A DNA stretch of 42,914 nt from an uncultured Candidatus Saccharibacteria bacterium (GTDB lineage: Bacteria; Patescibacteriota; Saccharimonadia; Saccharimonadales; Saccharimonadaceae). The stretch lies in contig CARBES010000005.1 in assembly GCA_948944455.1 (NCBI GenBank), positions 1 through 42,914 of the forward strand, in the 5' to 3' direction. A program made the translations under genes and the position numbers. Shown here one piece after another: positions 1-8,878 of the stretch; within the stretch, counting starts at the first letter, position 1; the number at the start of each line of letters is the position of its first letter. Below the pieces are notes generated by a model that saw only the letters and a list, made by a program, of their open reading frames with translations, searched no databases and was not told where the DNA came from.

Positions 1-196
1 CAAACCAAGTTGGTTAACGCAATGCGCCGGCCAAATTGTTCTTTGCGGTGCCGTTTATACGGGTGACTTAAGAATTGCAATAAAAACAAGTTGCAAATAT
101 TATTACGAATTGTGTTAACACTCTCATTATAGCACAAAAAATCGAAGCGCAAGTGGTTTTTACGTTTCAATTGACAACTCGCGGAGATTCAACTCA
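1..196. other. Left-edge intergenic stretch, possible partial minus-strand gene
   Basis: The stretch lies downstream of uppP. It holds an extended -10 (TGCTATAAT on the minus strand, 126-134), so a minus-strand transcript probably begins near position 119. No ATG follows on that strand. A reading frame open from a possible TTG at 89 runs off the left edge and encodes a basic peptide, but 29 codons are too few to identify. No terminator for uppP is visible. Confidence 0.3.
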
Positions 197-1003
197 TTAT
201 GCCAATATCAGCAATGTTCCGATCACTAAACAAGCAACGATGATACGATATTTGCCAAAGGTTTGGAGTGATTTTGGTTTTTTGAGGTACTTTAATAAGT
301 ATTTTAGAGCAACCAGCCCCACCAAAAAAGCCACTAAATTGCTCAAGAGCAGCATGCACAAGTTTTCTCCGAAGTATGTTCGACTCTCCTCGCTGAGAAA
401 AATCTTTAGACAAACGCCACACATAATCGGAATCGAGGCTAGGAACGAATACTCGGCTGAAGACTCCGAATCCAAACCGACGATTCGTCCAGCTATGATC
501 GTTGAGCCAGAACGCGAGACGCCAGGGATTAGGGCGAAGACCTGTGTAAGACCAATAGCTAATGCCCGGCCAGGAGTCGGGTTATTCTCGTTTTTTAATT
601 CGCTCATATGCGGCAACTTGTCGATCAAGACCATAACGAACCCGACAATTCCCATAGCTGCGCTTACAGTGAACATGGAGCTAAAAAAGTCATTCTCTTC
701 GATAAAACCCGCCAAGAGTAGGCCAATAACTCCAGCCGGGATGCTCGTAATCAGAATATTCAGTGCCAGCTTATAATTCCGCTCGGTAAAGATGTCTTTG
801 AGAATTTTCCAAATACGTTTGCGAAAATAGATCAGCAAAGCAAGTAGCGTGCCTAGATTAATAAATTCTAGAAAAAGATGAAAGTTTTCGGTCGGAAAGC
901 TAAAAATGTGCTGTACAAGTTCGAGATGGCCAGAAGAAGACACCGGAATAAATTCGGTTAAACCCTGCACTAGGCCCAAGATGATTGCCTGAAAAATATC
1001 CAT
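197..1003 (-). CDS. uppP: Undecaprenyl-diphosphatase UppP (BacA family)
   Basis: This integral membrane enzyme dephosphorylates undecaprenyl diphosphate, recycling the lipid carrier for peptidoglycan and other envelope polymers. The 268-aa length is normal. The first conserved motif, QGLTEFIPVSSSGH, is at about residues 13-26 with catalytic-site Glu17 and His26. The second motif, GVSRSGSTI, is near residue 160. Hydrophobic helices fill the rest. The ATG at 1003 lies 6 bases after an extended -10, so the message is probably leaderless. That -10 overlaps the murJ stop codon, giving uppP its own promoter as well as possible read-through from serS-murJ. Overproduction of this family is known to give bacitracin resistance, which fits the Bce-like module at 31.6-36.3 kb. 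Confidence 0.95.
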   Translation of the reverse strand: MDIFQAIILGLVQGLTEFIPVSSSGHLELVQHIFSFPTENFHLFLEFINLGTLLALLIYFRKRIWKILKDIFTERNYKLALNILITSIPAGVIGLLLAGFIEENDFFSSMFTVSAAMGIVGFVMVLIDKLPHMSELKNENNPTPGRALAIGLTQVFALIPGVSRSGSTIIAGRIVGLDSESSAEYSFLASIPIMCGVCLKIFLSEESRTYFGENLCMLLLSNLVAFLVGLVALKYLLKYLKKPKSLQTFGKYRIIVACLVIGTLLILA

Positions 1004-1009
1004 AAGCTT

Positions 1010-1018
1010 ATTATAACA
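1010..1018 (-). promoter_or_regulatory. Extended -10 promoter of uppP (leaderless)
   Basis: The minus strand reads TGTTATAAT, and the hexamer ends 6 bases before the ATG at 1003. The predicted first transcribed base is the A of the start codon. No -35 box is visible 16-18 bases upstream. The site overlaps the end of murJ. Confidence 0.7.
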
Positions 1019-2731
1019 CTATTCGATATTACGAAACAGAATCTTCTTAATTTTTTCAATAATTGGGCGCACCTGTTCGATATCAAGAAAGTATCCCGCA
1101 ATGAGATAAGCGAACAACGAGACCACGGTAATTAAACAAAATTTTGGGAAAGTATTAAAGAATGAATCGTCAGTAGCCATGAGGGGGAGGAATTTCGTCA
1201 TTGAGTAAGCGACGCACCCAGTAATTACAGTAGCGAAGCAAATTTTGGTAAATCCCTTCCAAAAGCTCCGGTTAAGTAGCTGTTTGTTGTGATTTTTCTG
1301 GAGAACACGTAGTAGAATTACAATTTCTAACATTGCGCCAATTGACTGGGCCCAACCTAGCCCTTCCGGTCCACAGCCTAACAGTGTGAAAGCGACTGCC
1401 AGAAGGATTGAACTTCCGATTGCAATGATCGATACAACAAATGGAGTTTTAGTATTCTGATGAGCATAGAACCCACGCACTGCAATATGGAAGATTGAAT
1501 TAGCAAAAATAGAGATAACTAAAGTGCCAAGGACGGAGGCAATTAGCTGATCACCGCCGTTTTTGATAAAGCTTACGACGTAGCCACGAGCAAAGAAGGC
1601 GATAATAGCTACCGGCATCGCAATCCAAATGATTGTACTAAGGGCAGTGCGGAAGGTTTGACGGAATTTAGTTTCGTCTCCTTCCCCAATCTCTTTGGTT
1701 AGTTGCGGGAAAAAGGCGGTTGAAATCGCTACTCCAATAAGATTCACGGGCATTTGGGAAAGGCTGCTAGCCTGTTGGTAACTACGCAATGCCCCAGCCC
1801 CCATGCGCGAGGACAAGTTTGTTGTAACAATCGTATTTACATAATCAATCCCTTGGTCAAGGCTACGTGCCGGTAGGAGCTTCAGGACTGAACGAAAACC
1901 TTGGTTGCGCCAGCGAATTTTAAATTCATAGTCAAAGCCTAGCCCAAATAGCCCAATCAGACTAACGAGTAGTTGCAAAACGGCACCAAAGACCACACCA
2001 AGCGCAACGCCCATAATACCACCTTCAAATACCTGCCAGCCAAAGATGTTGATCCCGCCAGTAAACCAAACAATGCCGATTAAAATCCCGACGTTATAAA
2101 GGGCTGGAGCTAAAGCATAAAAAACGAAGCGTCCCAGTGCTTGCTGGATACTACTCAGAATTGTCGAAATACTAAAGAGAAAAGGGTTAATCGCTATTAC
2201 GCGCATCATATTGATTGCAAGAATCATACCAGACTCATCAAGACCAGGACCGACAATATAGCGTACTAGCGGATCTGCAAAAATCATGATCAAAATTGAG
2301 GCAAATAATGTAATGATTGCCATCAAGTTAAGTAAGCTCGAGCTTAGTTCCCAAGCGGATTTCTTGTTTCCGCTAGTTAATCTTTGATTAAAGACCGGAA
2401 TAAAGCTTACGGCCAATGCGCCTGAAGTTAAGATGAAAAACAGGAAATCTGGAATTGTAAAAGCAGCCGTATATGCATCAATGCCGGTCGGATAAGTATC
2501 TAGATAGTAAGAGTTCAAGAGGCGATCGCGAAAAATGCCTAATAATGCTGATACCAACGTCGAGCTTGCAAGAACCAACGCCGCAAATTTAACTGAAAGC
2601 TTGCGGTTAGCCAAAGCGACTACCGAACTAAAGCGAAAGTGCTTACGACTTTTACGTTCGTGACCATCCAGAGGTTTCGGAATCTCAACCTCTGGAGACG
2701 ACTGCGTCTTGTCGCGATTCCCCTCTGCCAT
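1019..2731 (-). CDS. murJ: Lipid II flippase MurJ (MviN family)
   Basis: MurJ carries lipid II across the cytoplasmic membrane for peptidoglycan assembly. The 570-aa protein has a hydrophilic N-terminal extension of about 45 residues, then the MOP-superfamily series of hydrophobic helices (14 expected for the family). The segment near GIFRDRLLNSYYLDTYPTG corresponds to the conserved start of the MurJ core. A short cytoplasmic C-terminus ends in a Lys/Arg/Ile-rich stretch. The ATG is 2 bases after the serS stop and no convincing Shine-Dalgarno precedes it, so translation is probably coupled to serS. With uppP and uppS, this shows a complete lipid-carrier cycle in a small genome. Confidence 0.93.
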   Translation of the reverse strand: MAEGNRDKTQSSPEVEIPKPLDGHERKSRKHFRFSSVVALANRKLSVKFAALVLASSTLVSALLGIFRDRLLNSYYLDTYPTGIDAYTAAFTIPDFLFFILTSGALAVSFIPVFNQRLTSGNKKSAWELSSSLLNLMAIITLFASILIMIFADPLVRYIVGPGLDESGMILAINMMRVIAINPFLFSISTILSSIQQALGRFVFYALAPALYNVGILIGIVWFTGGINIFGWQVFEGGIMGVALGVVFGAVLQLLVSLIGLFGLGFDYEFKIRWRNQGFRSVLKLLPARSLDQGIDYVNTIVTTNLSSRMGAGALRSYQQASSLSQMPVNLIGVAISTAFFPQLTKEIGEGDETKFRQTFRTALSTIIWIAMPVAIIAFFARGYVVSFIKNGGDQLIASVLGTLVISIFANSIFHIAVRGFYAHQNTKTPFVVSIIAIGSSILLAVAFTLLGCGPEGLGWAQSIGAMLEIVILLRVLQKNHNKQLLNRSFWKGFTKICFATVITGCVAYSMTKFLPLMATDDSFFNTFPKFCLITVVSLFAYLIAGYFLDIEQVRPIIEKIKKILFRNIE

Positions 2732-2733
2732 GG

Positions 2734-3978
2734 CTAAATTTCGGTTGCCCCACCAAAGTATTCGCGCAAAGCTTCTGGAAGCTTCAATTTTCCATCTTTT
2801 TGTCCGTAGTTTTCTAACACCGCTACCATGGTACGAGCTAAGGAAATCGCAGTACCATTCAGAGTGTGTAGAACTTCGACACTACCATCGTTTCGACGCA
2901 CGCGGATGTTTAGGCTGCGGGCTTGAAAATCGGTGCAGTTTGAACAGCTGGTGAGTTCACGATATTTTTGGTCAACAGGAGACCAGTACTCGATATCATA
3001 TTTCTTAGCTGCTGGTGCGCCTAAATCGCCGGCAGCGATGTTGATTACCCGATAAGGGATACCGAGTTCTTGCCAGATCTCTTCTTCGATTTTACGAATT
3101 TCTTCGTGCATTTCTTTGGATTTTTCAGGCAAACAAAAGACATACATTTCTAGCTTGTTGAACTGATGAACGCGAAAGAGACCACGTGTATGTTTGCCAT
3201 AAGTGCCAGCTTCTTTGCGGAAACAAGCGCTATATCCAGCATAGCAAAGCGGCAAGTTCTTCTCGTCGATGATTTCGTCCATATGATAACCCGTAAGCGG
3301 CATTTCGGCAGTAGCAATCATTGCCAAATCTTCACCTTCGATATAGTATTCATCACTCTGTTCGCTACTTCGCGGGTTGAAACCACAGCCCTCAAGAACC
3401 TTACTCGAAACCATATCTGGTACAGTCATAAAGTTAAAACCATGCTCGGTAACCTTTTTGAGTCCAAACTGCAATAAAGCATTTTCCAACAAAGCTAGCC
3501 CGTTCTTAAGGTAATAAAACTTTGCGCCTGCGACTTTTGCCCCGCGCTCAAAGTCTACCCAGTCACGGCTTAAGGCGTAATCAAGATGATCGACGCCACC
3601 TTCCGGCTTACCGCCCCAGCTAGAGACTTCGACGCTACATTCTTCGCCACCCAACGGCACATCATCAAAGATTATATTAGGCACTCTTGAAATCTTTTCT
3701 TTGAGTTGCTTCTCAATCTCGGTTAGCTTAGGCTCTTTTTCGGCTAGTTCTGCCTTGACGCTGCGCGCCTTTTCGAGCAATTCTGGTTCCGGTTTGCCAC
3801 CTTTCATCTGATCCGAAACTTCATTACGCTGGCGACGTAAAGCTTCAACTTCGAGGAGTAGCGCTTTCCGTTCATCATCAAGCTTCAAGATGGCCGAGAT
3901 GTCGGATGAGTAACCTTTTTCGTGTACGGATTTTTCTACTAAAGCTTGGTTGTTTCGAATGAAATTAATGTCTAACAT
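2734..3978 (-). CDS. serS: Seryl-tRNA synthetase
   Basis: This class II synthetase charges tRNA-Ser. The 414-aa length is typical. The N-terminal tRNA-binding antiparallel coiled coil covers about residues 25-105 and is rich in Glu, Lys and Arg. Motif 2 contains FRKEAGTYGKHTRGLFRVHQ in mid-protein, and motif 3 contains GTAISLARTMVAVLENY near the C-terminus. The ATG at 3978 sits 6 bases after an extended -10, so the mRNA is predicted to be leaderless and no Shine-Dalgarno is expected. It is the first gene of a serS-murJ unit. Confidence 0.96.
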   Translation of the reverse strand: MLDINFIRNNQALVEKSVHEKGYSSDISAILKLDDERKALLLEVEALRRQRNEVSDQMKGGKPEPELLEKARSVKAELAEKEPKLTEIEKQLKEKISRVPNIIFDDVPLGGEECSVEVSSWGGKPEGGVDHLDYALSRDWVDFERGAKVAGAKFYYLKNGLALLENALLQFGLKKVTEHGFNFMTVPDMVSSKVLEGCGFNPRSSEQSDEYYIEGEDLAMIATAEMPLTGYHMDEIIDEKNLPLCYAGYSACFRKEAGTYGKHTRGLFRVHQFNKLEMYVFCLPEKSKEMHEEIRKIEEEIWQELGIPYRVINIAAGDLGAPAAKKYDIEYWSPVDQKYRELTSCSNCTDFQARSLNIRVRRNDGSVEVLHTLNGTAISLARTMVAVLENYGQKDGKLKLPEALREYFGGATEI

Positions 3979-3984
3979 GTTATT

Positions 3985-3993
3985 ATTCTACCA
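3985..3993 (-). promoter_or_regulatory. Extended -10 promoter of serS (leaderless)
   Basis: The minus strand reads TGGTAGAAT, ending 6 bases before the ATG at 3978, the same spacing as at uppP and rseP. There is no -35 match. Confidence 0.65.
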
Positions 3994-4022
3994 CAGTTAT
4001 TTTATTATGGCTAAAGATAAGC

Positions 4023-6002
4023 CTACCAGCCACCTACGCCGCCGCCTCCACCACCCCCGCCGGAGAATCCACCGCCGCCAGAAAAGCCTGAACCGCCAGA
4101 ACTCGAGCTCGAGATTGTGGAGTGGGCGATCATGCTATTCATGGTAGAGCTGGCTGAGTTCATGGCGAGCGCAAACTCACGGGCGGAGAATGCGCCTACA
4201 CCCATATACCAAGTTGGCGCAGCAACATCGTCGAACTCATAATAACGGCTCATCTCGTCAATCCAACTTTTTTCCATACGGAAAATGGCGGCATATGGTA
4301 ACAATTTTTCGTATAGTTTAACCACACCGGTATGACTCGTGTCCGCGCCGTCAACACTTTGAAGGAACTTTAACCGGTCAGCTTCAGCCATCTTGATATA
4401 TAGTTTTAACCCATCAAGGTAACGCGAGTACTCAAGGCCTTTATCCGTATGGGTATAGAGTGAGTGTGTTTTTATTGAGATTATTAATCCAGCCGCAAAT
4501 ATCGTAATAGCGCTGATTATAATGATTGGTGTCAGATACTCCAGACCGACTACTTCAATATATGATGGGATCTCATCAAAAGCGATAATAAAAACAAACA
4601 TCCAGACAAAGAACCAAGCAGTACAAGCCAATGTTAGGGCTCCAGCATAGTTAGGGCTCTTTTTCCCGGACGCTGACTTCTTTTTATTGTCTTTCGCTTT
4701 ATTGGTTGGCTCGGATAACCCCTTTGTTTCAAGATTTTTCTGGACATAAGTCGTAAATTTGTTTGCGAGATTAACTAGGGTGTTGTTTGCGGTATGCTTC
4801 TCAATATCAATCTCTTGCCCCTTCTGCAGTTTGGCGCTGCTGCCAGCCAAAATCTTTAATACAACAACTTGTTCTTGGCTGAGGTCGGCCGAACGAATGC
4901 GAATTTTCCAAACTGTCTTTTTCTTTCCGAAAGCACTATCCTTTTCGCTCTTGATCATTTCGATCTTATGTTGTACGGCCAACTCAAGCAAAGTTGCTAC
5001 CTTACTATTACCGTTCGCTCCTCTACCGATATAATTTGTTGCCATCTCTGCTACAGTGAAGCCTGCAGGCGGGGTGTATTCTGGTTTTACGAAAAGTCCT
5101 TTATAGTAACGCCGTTTTTCGCTAACGGTACGCCAAGTAATGATCATTAAAATAACCATTCCTGCGCCGCTTATTAATATGGCAACAAACATGATTATTA
5201 CTCGATAATCATAATGCGGTTGCGGTAACGCAAAAGTCCCGGGGTCAAATTTCATTACTAGGGTTAGGTTTTCGCGAGCGCTTAACTTTTCGGTCGAAAA
5301 TTCTACACCGTCTTCAATTTCGGTTATTTTGCAACGGCTTGTATTAGTGCTTCCCCAGCTACCAACATAACAAGCTGTCTCACCAGTAAAATCATCAAAA
5401 ATATCCTCGTCAAGATGTACGCGTGCAGTCAAACTCTCAAATCGATGCGAGCTATCATTACCGTTAGTGTCCCAATATAGCTCCTGCCATTCCTCAAAAT
5501 CCGTAATCAAGTTTTCAAATTCATATTCTAGAGTGTAGACTTGCCGACCATGTACATATTCGTCTGGATCGCCGATGTAAACGTCAAAATAACCGTCACC
5601 AATCTCGACCCTATCAACCGGTTCCTCTTTACCATTACGCTCAACGTTCATATAGATAGTCGTATCGCTTGGCATAGTCATATTCTTACCGTCCTGATTC
5701 GTAAATGGAATCACTCGGTTAATGCCGTGATTTTGATTTGAATTTGGAAAAACTGCTGTAATTTCTTCGACTACGTACATACGACTAGTGCCGTCATCAT
5801 CGCGCCAAAGATAATAGTCGACCGTAAAATCTTCAAAATAGAGATAATTTGTTCGATAAGTAGTTATTGGGGCTGTTACGCCTAAGAGACGATTACTGTC
5901 TATATTCCCGCCAAGCGCAGAAACAGAAACCGGTGTCGTGCTAAACAGTACACAAAGCACTATTGCGATAGCTACGTGGAATATTTGCTTAATCCTATTC
6001 AT
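4023..6002 (-). CDS. DUF2207-type membrane protein with glycine-rich tail
   Basis: This is a predicted membrane protein of the DUF2207 family, whose function is unknown. The ATG at 6002 is chosen because GGAGG lies 6 bases upstream; a TTG one codon earlier is less likely. The 659-aa product has an N-terminal signal segment (about residues 7-30), then an extracellular domain of about 230 residues. One transmembrane helix lies near 265-290, and a hairpin of two helices near 455-515 follows a Lys-rich cytoplasmic part. The tail is almost entirely Gly, Ser and Phe and ends in VGGW; such tails are common in this family. It overlaps the ldh stop by 8 bases, so it is co-transcribed with ldh. A role at the cell surface is inference. 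Confidence 0.82.
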   Translation of the reverse strand: MNRIKQIFHVAIAIVLCVLFSTTPVSVSALGGNIDSNRLLGVTAPITTYRTNYLYFEDFTVDYYLWRDDDGTSRMYVVEEITAVFPNSNQNHGINRVIPFTNQDGKNMTMPSDTTIYMNVERNGKEEPVDRVEIGDGYFDVYIGDPDEYVHGRQVYTLEYEFENLITDFEEWQELYWDTNGNDSSHRFESLTARVHLDEDIFDDFTGETACYVGSWGSTNTSRCKITEIEDGVEFSTEKLSARENLTLVMKFDPGTFALPQPHYDYRVIIMFVAILISGAGMVILMIITWRTVSEKRRYYKGLFVKPEYTPPAGFTVAEMATNYIGRGANGNSKVATLLELAVQHKIEMIKSEKDSAFGKKKTVWKIRIRSADLSQEQVVVLKILAGSSAKLQKGQEIDIEKHTANNTLVNLANKFTTYVQKNLETKGLSEPTNKAKDNKKKSASGKKSPNYAGALTLACTAWFFVWMFVFIIAFDEIPSYIEVVGLEYLTPIIIISAITIFAAGLIISIKTHSLYTHTDKGLEYSRYLDGLKLYIKMAEADRLKFLQSVDGADTSHTGVVKLYEKLLPYAAIFRMEKSWIDEMSRYYEFDDVAAPTWYMGVGAFSAREFALAMNSASSTMNSMIAHSTISSSSSGGSGFSGGGGFSGGGGGGGGVGGW

Positions 6003-6909
6003 CAATTACCTCCTTAATCGTGGCTTTGATCGCGTTGGCTGATTTTTGAAACTTAATGGCTTCTTTTTCGCTAAGTTTCAGCTCGAGCCGACGGATTACA
6101 CCTTGGCGGCCGATTACCGCTGGGAAGCCGTTAAAAACTCCCGTATTGTCATCGAATGATGAAACAGGAAGGACCCGGCGTTCATCATTTAAGATACAGT
6201 TTATGATCTGTACTACGCAGGCGCCGATTCCATAGTGCGTTGCCCCCTTCTTTTTGATAATTTCGTAGGCTTTATCGCGAACTGTTTTGCTAATTCGATC
6301 GCGTTCGGCCTCGGGTAAGAGATTTTCGATCTTCTCACCACCAACGGTCGCCGTCGACCAGAGCGTAAGTTCACTGTCGCCGTGCTCGCCAACTTGATAA
6401 GCATGGATAGATTTCGGATGAACACCCAGCTTCTCAGACAGACGATATCGTAACCGTGCACTATCAAGCACTGTGCCGCTACCAATCACCCGCTCTTCCG
6501 GAACATGTGCATAGCTCCAAGTCAAAAAGCTTAAAGTATCAACCGGATTCGCAACCACGAGAAAAATTCCGTCAAAGCCCGACTCCATAATCGGATCGAC
6601 GATACTTTGCAGGATGGCTGCATTTTTCTGAACGAGATCGGTGCGGGTCTCGTCGGGTTTCTGGTTGGCGCCCGCCGTAATTACTACAATATCGCAATCG
6701 GCCGCGTCATTATGATCGCCAGTCCGAATTTTGATAAAACTTGGCGATACTGCTAGAGCATCGGATAGGTCCATTGCCTCGCCTTCAGCGTCGGCTTTGT
6801 CGATATCGGTTAGAATTACTTCTCGCACTGGCGTGCGTTGATTTAATAAGGCAAAGGCAATGCTCGAGCCAACATTGCCAGTTCCTACAATCATAATTTT
6901 TCCACTCAT
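5995..6909 (-). CDS. ldh: L-lactate dehydrogenase
   Basis: The enzyme reduces pyruvate to L-lactate and regenerates NAD+, the expected redox outlet of a fermentative, respiration-less cell. The Rossmann motif GTGNVGSS begins at residue 9. Gln83 in GANQKPDETR marks lactate rather than malate specificity (malate dehydrogenases have Arg there), followed by Arg88. The catalytic His175 is in GEHGDSEL. At 304 aa it is slightly short but complete. The ATG lies 9 bases after an extended -10, so the leader is 0-3 bases. The downstream DUF2207 gene overlaps it. Confidence 0.95.
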   Translation of the reverse strand: MSGKIMIVGTGNVGSSIAFALLNQRTPVREVILTDIDKADAEGEAMDLSDALAVSPSFIKIRTGDHNDAADCDIVVITAGANQKPDETRTDLVQKNAAILQSIVDPIMESGFDGIFLVVANPVDTLSFLTWSYAHVPEERVIGSGTVLDSARLRYRLSEKLGVHPKSIHAYQVGEHGDSELTLWSTATVGGEKIENLLPEAERDRISKTVRDKAYEIIKKKGATHYGIGACVVQIINCILNDERRVLPVSSFDDNTGVFNGFPAVIGRQGVIRRLELKLSEKEAIKFQKSANAIKATIKEVIDE

Positions 6910-6918
6910 ATTAGTTTT

Positions 6919-6927
6919 ATTTTACCA
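6919..6927 (-). promoter_or_regulatory. Extended -10 promoter of ldh (near-leaderless)
   Basis: The minus strand reads TGGTAAAAT, ending 9 bases before the ATG at 6909. There is no -35 match. Confidence 0.6.
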
Positions 6928-6970
6928 TGAAAATTGAGCGAAAAAATGATTACAGAACTTAAACCGTAAG

Positions 6971-7330
6971 CTATATACTAGTTTGGCCACCTACCAATCT
7001 AAACAGTTGCTCTAGGTCGGTTTTGTTTAATTTTTGGACTAATATACTACCGTTCTCGCATGCCAACACATATGGCTCAAGCGCCTGCAAAGTCGTTTGA
7101 TAATCGGCGTAGCCAAGTACATCCTCACCCGACGAAAACACCATTCGCCAATTCGTAATTGTGTTCGGGTTTACCTCGTAGTCTTCTTCGGGGTCTAGTG
7201 AAAAAATTTGCAAAGACCCCTCTGTGATCGCAAAACCACCATAGACTTCGCCGGTTTCAGGGTCGCTGACCGACATCAGGTTCGCAACGCATGCTTCAGA
7301 CCAAGCTTTTTCTAACTCGGTTTTCCCCAC
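6971..7330 (-). CDS. Hypothetical protein, 119 aa
   Basis: I do not recognise this protein. It starts with GTG at 7330, with GAGGGA about 8 bases upstream, 2 bases after the lysS stop, so it is the second gene of a lysS unit. The product is acidic and soluble, with no signal peptide or membrane helix. The predicted pattern is a helix at 3-20, several strands with the turn DPETGEVYGG, a middle region containing DPEEDYEVNP, and a C-terminal helix containing LNKTDLEQLFRLVGG. Base composition matches its neighbours. It could be a small accessory to translation, but only its position suggests that. It stops about 44 bases before the ldh promoter. Confidence 0.7.
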   Translation of the reverse strand: MGKTELEKAWSEACVANLMSVSDPETGEVYGGFAITEGSLQIFSLDPEEDYEVNPNTITNWRMVFSSGEDVLGYADYQTTLQALEPYVLACENGSILVQKLNKTDLEQLFRLVGGQTSI

Positions 7331-7332
7331 GA

Positions 7333-8787
7333 CTATTCCCTCGCTTTAATGATTGGGAAAGGCACGGCCTCACGTCCAGACACGCCCTCGAGTAGCCAGA
7401 AGTTACGCTCGGAGTTACCCCAACCGCAAGCTGGCGGCATACCATATTCTAGCATTTCGACAAAATCCATATCAAGCATTTGAGCCTCATCATCACCGGC
7501 GTCTCGCATTGCCTGTTGCTCTTCGAAGCGTTCGAGCTGATCAATAGGGTCGTTTAGCTCACTGTACCCGTTCCCCATTTCAGTGCCAGCAATAATCGGA
7601 TGGAAACGCTGAGTAACCAGAGGGTTTTCCTCTACTTTCTTAGCTAATGGGCTGAGGCTAAGCGGTTCCTCGATTAGCCAATATGGACCAGCTGAAGTTT
7701 TACGAATCAGCTTCCAGAGGTTATCGAGCAAGCGAGCGTCGCTCATTTCTGGGTCGGCTGGCGCGTTATTCTTTTTCAGGATCGTCAGCATTTTTTCACG
7801 GTCCGGATTAAAGACATCAATACCAAATTTATCCATCAAGAGGTCGGCATATTTCACACGCGGCCATTCGCAATCGAGATCAACTTCGAAACCGCCGACG
7901 TTAAATTTTAGCGTACCCCAAGTTTCCTTAGCAACATATTTAATCATGCCTTCGTAGAGAGCCATGCCATCTTCGTAATTCTCATAAGCCGCATACGATT
8001 CCATAGCGATATGCTCCGGCAAATGTTCATCGTCGACACCTTCATTCCGGAAACGCGGGCCAATGTCAAAAACTTTCTCAAAACCACCACCGAGCAAACG
8101 TTTTAGCGGCAATTCTTGCGAAATACGCAAATAATAATCCTGGTCTAGCGCGTCCATATGAGTCACGAACGGGTTCGCATCGGCTCCACCAGTTGTCACC
8201 TCAAGCACCGGGGTATTCACTTCGACAAAACCGTGCTGCGTGAGGTAGTCCCGCGTAGCCTGCCAAAACTTCGAGCGACGAACAAGGCGCTCGCGTACTT
8301 CTGGATTAACATTCATGTCAACATAACGGCGACGATAACGCTCCTCCTTGTTCGTGAAGCCATCATAGCCTGGCAATGGACGTAGACTCTTCGTTAGTAA
8401 ACGTACGCTGTCAGCAAAAATTGAAATTTCACCCGTGCTAGACTTACCAACCGTACCCTCAGCTTCGATAAAATCACCGGTATCTAGAAGTCTCAGTTGT
8501 TTTAAGCCAAAATGTCCAGTTGGGATATCATCGGTCTTTTGCATAAAAATCTGGATCTCACCGAAGTAATCCCGTATCTTCACAAAAGCAATTTTACCGA
8601 ATGAACGGATCGCCACGATTCGACCAGCTACACAAACTGTCTGGCCATCCTTTTCGTCGAAATGATTCAACACCGCCGATATCTTAGTATTGCGATGCGA
8701 TTTAGCGGGATATGGATCAATCCCGAGCGAGCGAATCTCGGCTAGTTTTTTGAGTCTTTCGTCACGATAATCATTCAAAGTAGTCAT
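7333..8787 (-). CDS. lysS: Lysyl-tRNA synthetase, class II
   Basis: The enzyme charges tRNA-Lys. The 484-aa protein has an N-terminal OB-fold anticodon-binding domain (about residues 50-145, with VCVAGRIVAIRSFGK) and a class II catalytic core. Motif 2 includes FRNEGVDDEHLPEH. Motif 3 has the variant form GMPPACGWGNSERNF instead of the usual GLGIGIDRL, but keeps the G-x-G pattern and the Arg. The C-terminus is short, ending 24 residues after that Arg. The ATG lies 9 bases after an extended -10, and the greA terminator lies just upstream of that promoter, so the two units are insulated. Confidence 0.94.
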   Translation of the reverse strand: MTTLNDYRDERLKKLAEIRSLGIDPYPAKSHRNTKISAVLNHFDEKDGQTVCVAGRIVAIRSFGKIAFVKIRDYFGEIQIFMQKTDDIPTGHFGLKQLRLLDTGDFIEAEGTVGKSSTGEISIFADSVRLLTKSLRPLPGYDGFTNKEERYRRRYVDMNVNPEVRERLVRRSKFWQATRDYLTQHGFVEVNTPVLEVTTGGADANPFVTHMDALDQDYYLRISQELPLKRLLGGGFEKVFDIGPRFRNEGVDDEHLPEHIAMESYAAYENYEDGMALYEGMIKYVAKETWGTLKFNVGGFEVDLDCEWPRVKYADLLMDKFGIDVFNPDREKMLTILKKNNAPADPEMSDARLLDNLWKLIRKTSAGPYWLIEEPLSLSPLAKKVEENPLVTQRFHPIIAGTEMGNGYSELNDPIDQLERFEEQQAMRDAGDDEAQMLDMDFVEMLEYGMPPACGWGNSERNFWLLEGVSGREAVPFPIIKARE

Positions 8788-8796
8788 AATACTATT

Positions 8797-8805
8797 ATCT
8801 TAGCA
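8797..8805 (-). promoter_or_regulatory. Extended -10 promoter of lysS (near-leaderless)
   Basis: The minus strand reads TGCTAAGAT, ending 9 bases before the ATG at 8787. It lies immediately downstream of the greA terminator. Confidence 0.55.
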
Positions 8806-8815
8806 TACTGTCCGC

Positions 8816-8848
8816 AAAAAAGCCAGCTTAGCATTGACAAAGCTGGCT
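8816..8848 (-). terminator. Rho-independent terminator of greA
   Basis: On the minus strand AGCCAGCTT pairs perfectly with AAGCTGGCT (9 bp, loop of 10), followed by six T. It lies 30 bases after the greA stop. Confidence 0.9.
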
Positions 8849-8878
8849 ATGTGTGATACAATAGAAAGATAGGCCTAT

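Noticed and set aside
1..89. Named partial gene at the left edge
   Set aside because: Only 29 codons from a doubtful TTG start; not enough to identify a protein.
153..776. 207-codon plus-strand frame over uppP
   Set aside because: Antisense to a clear uppP with complete motifs; no promoter or ribosome site.
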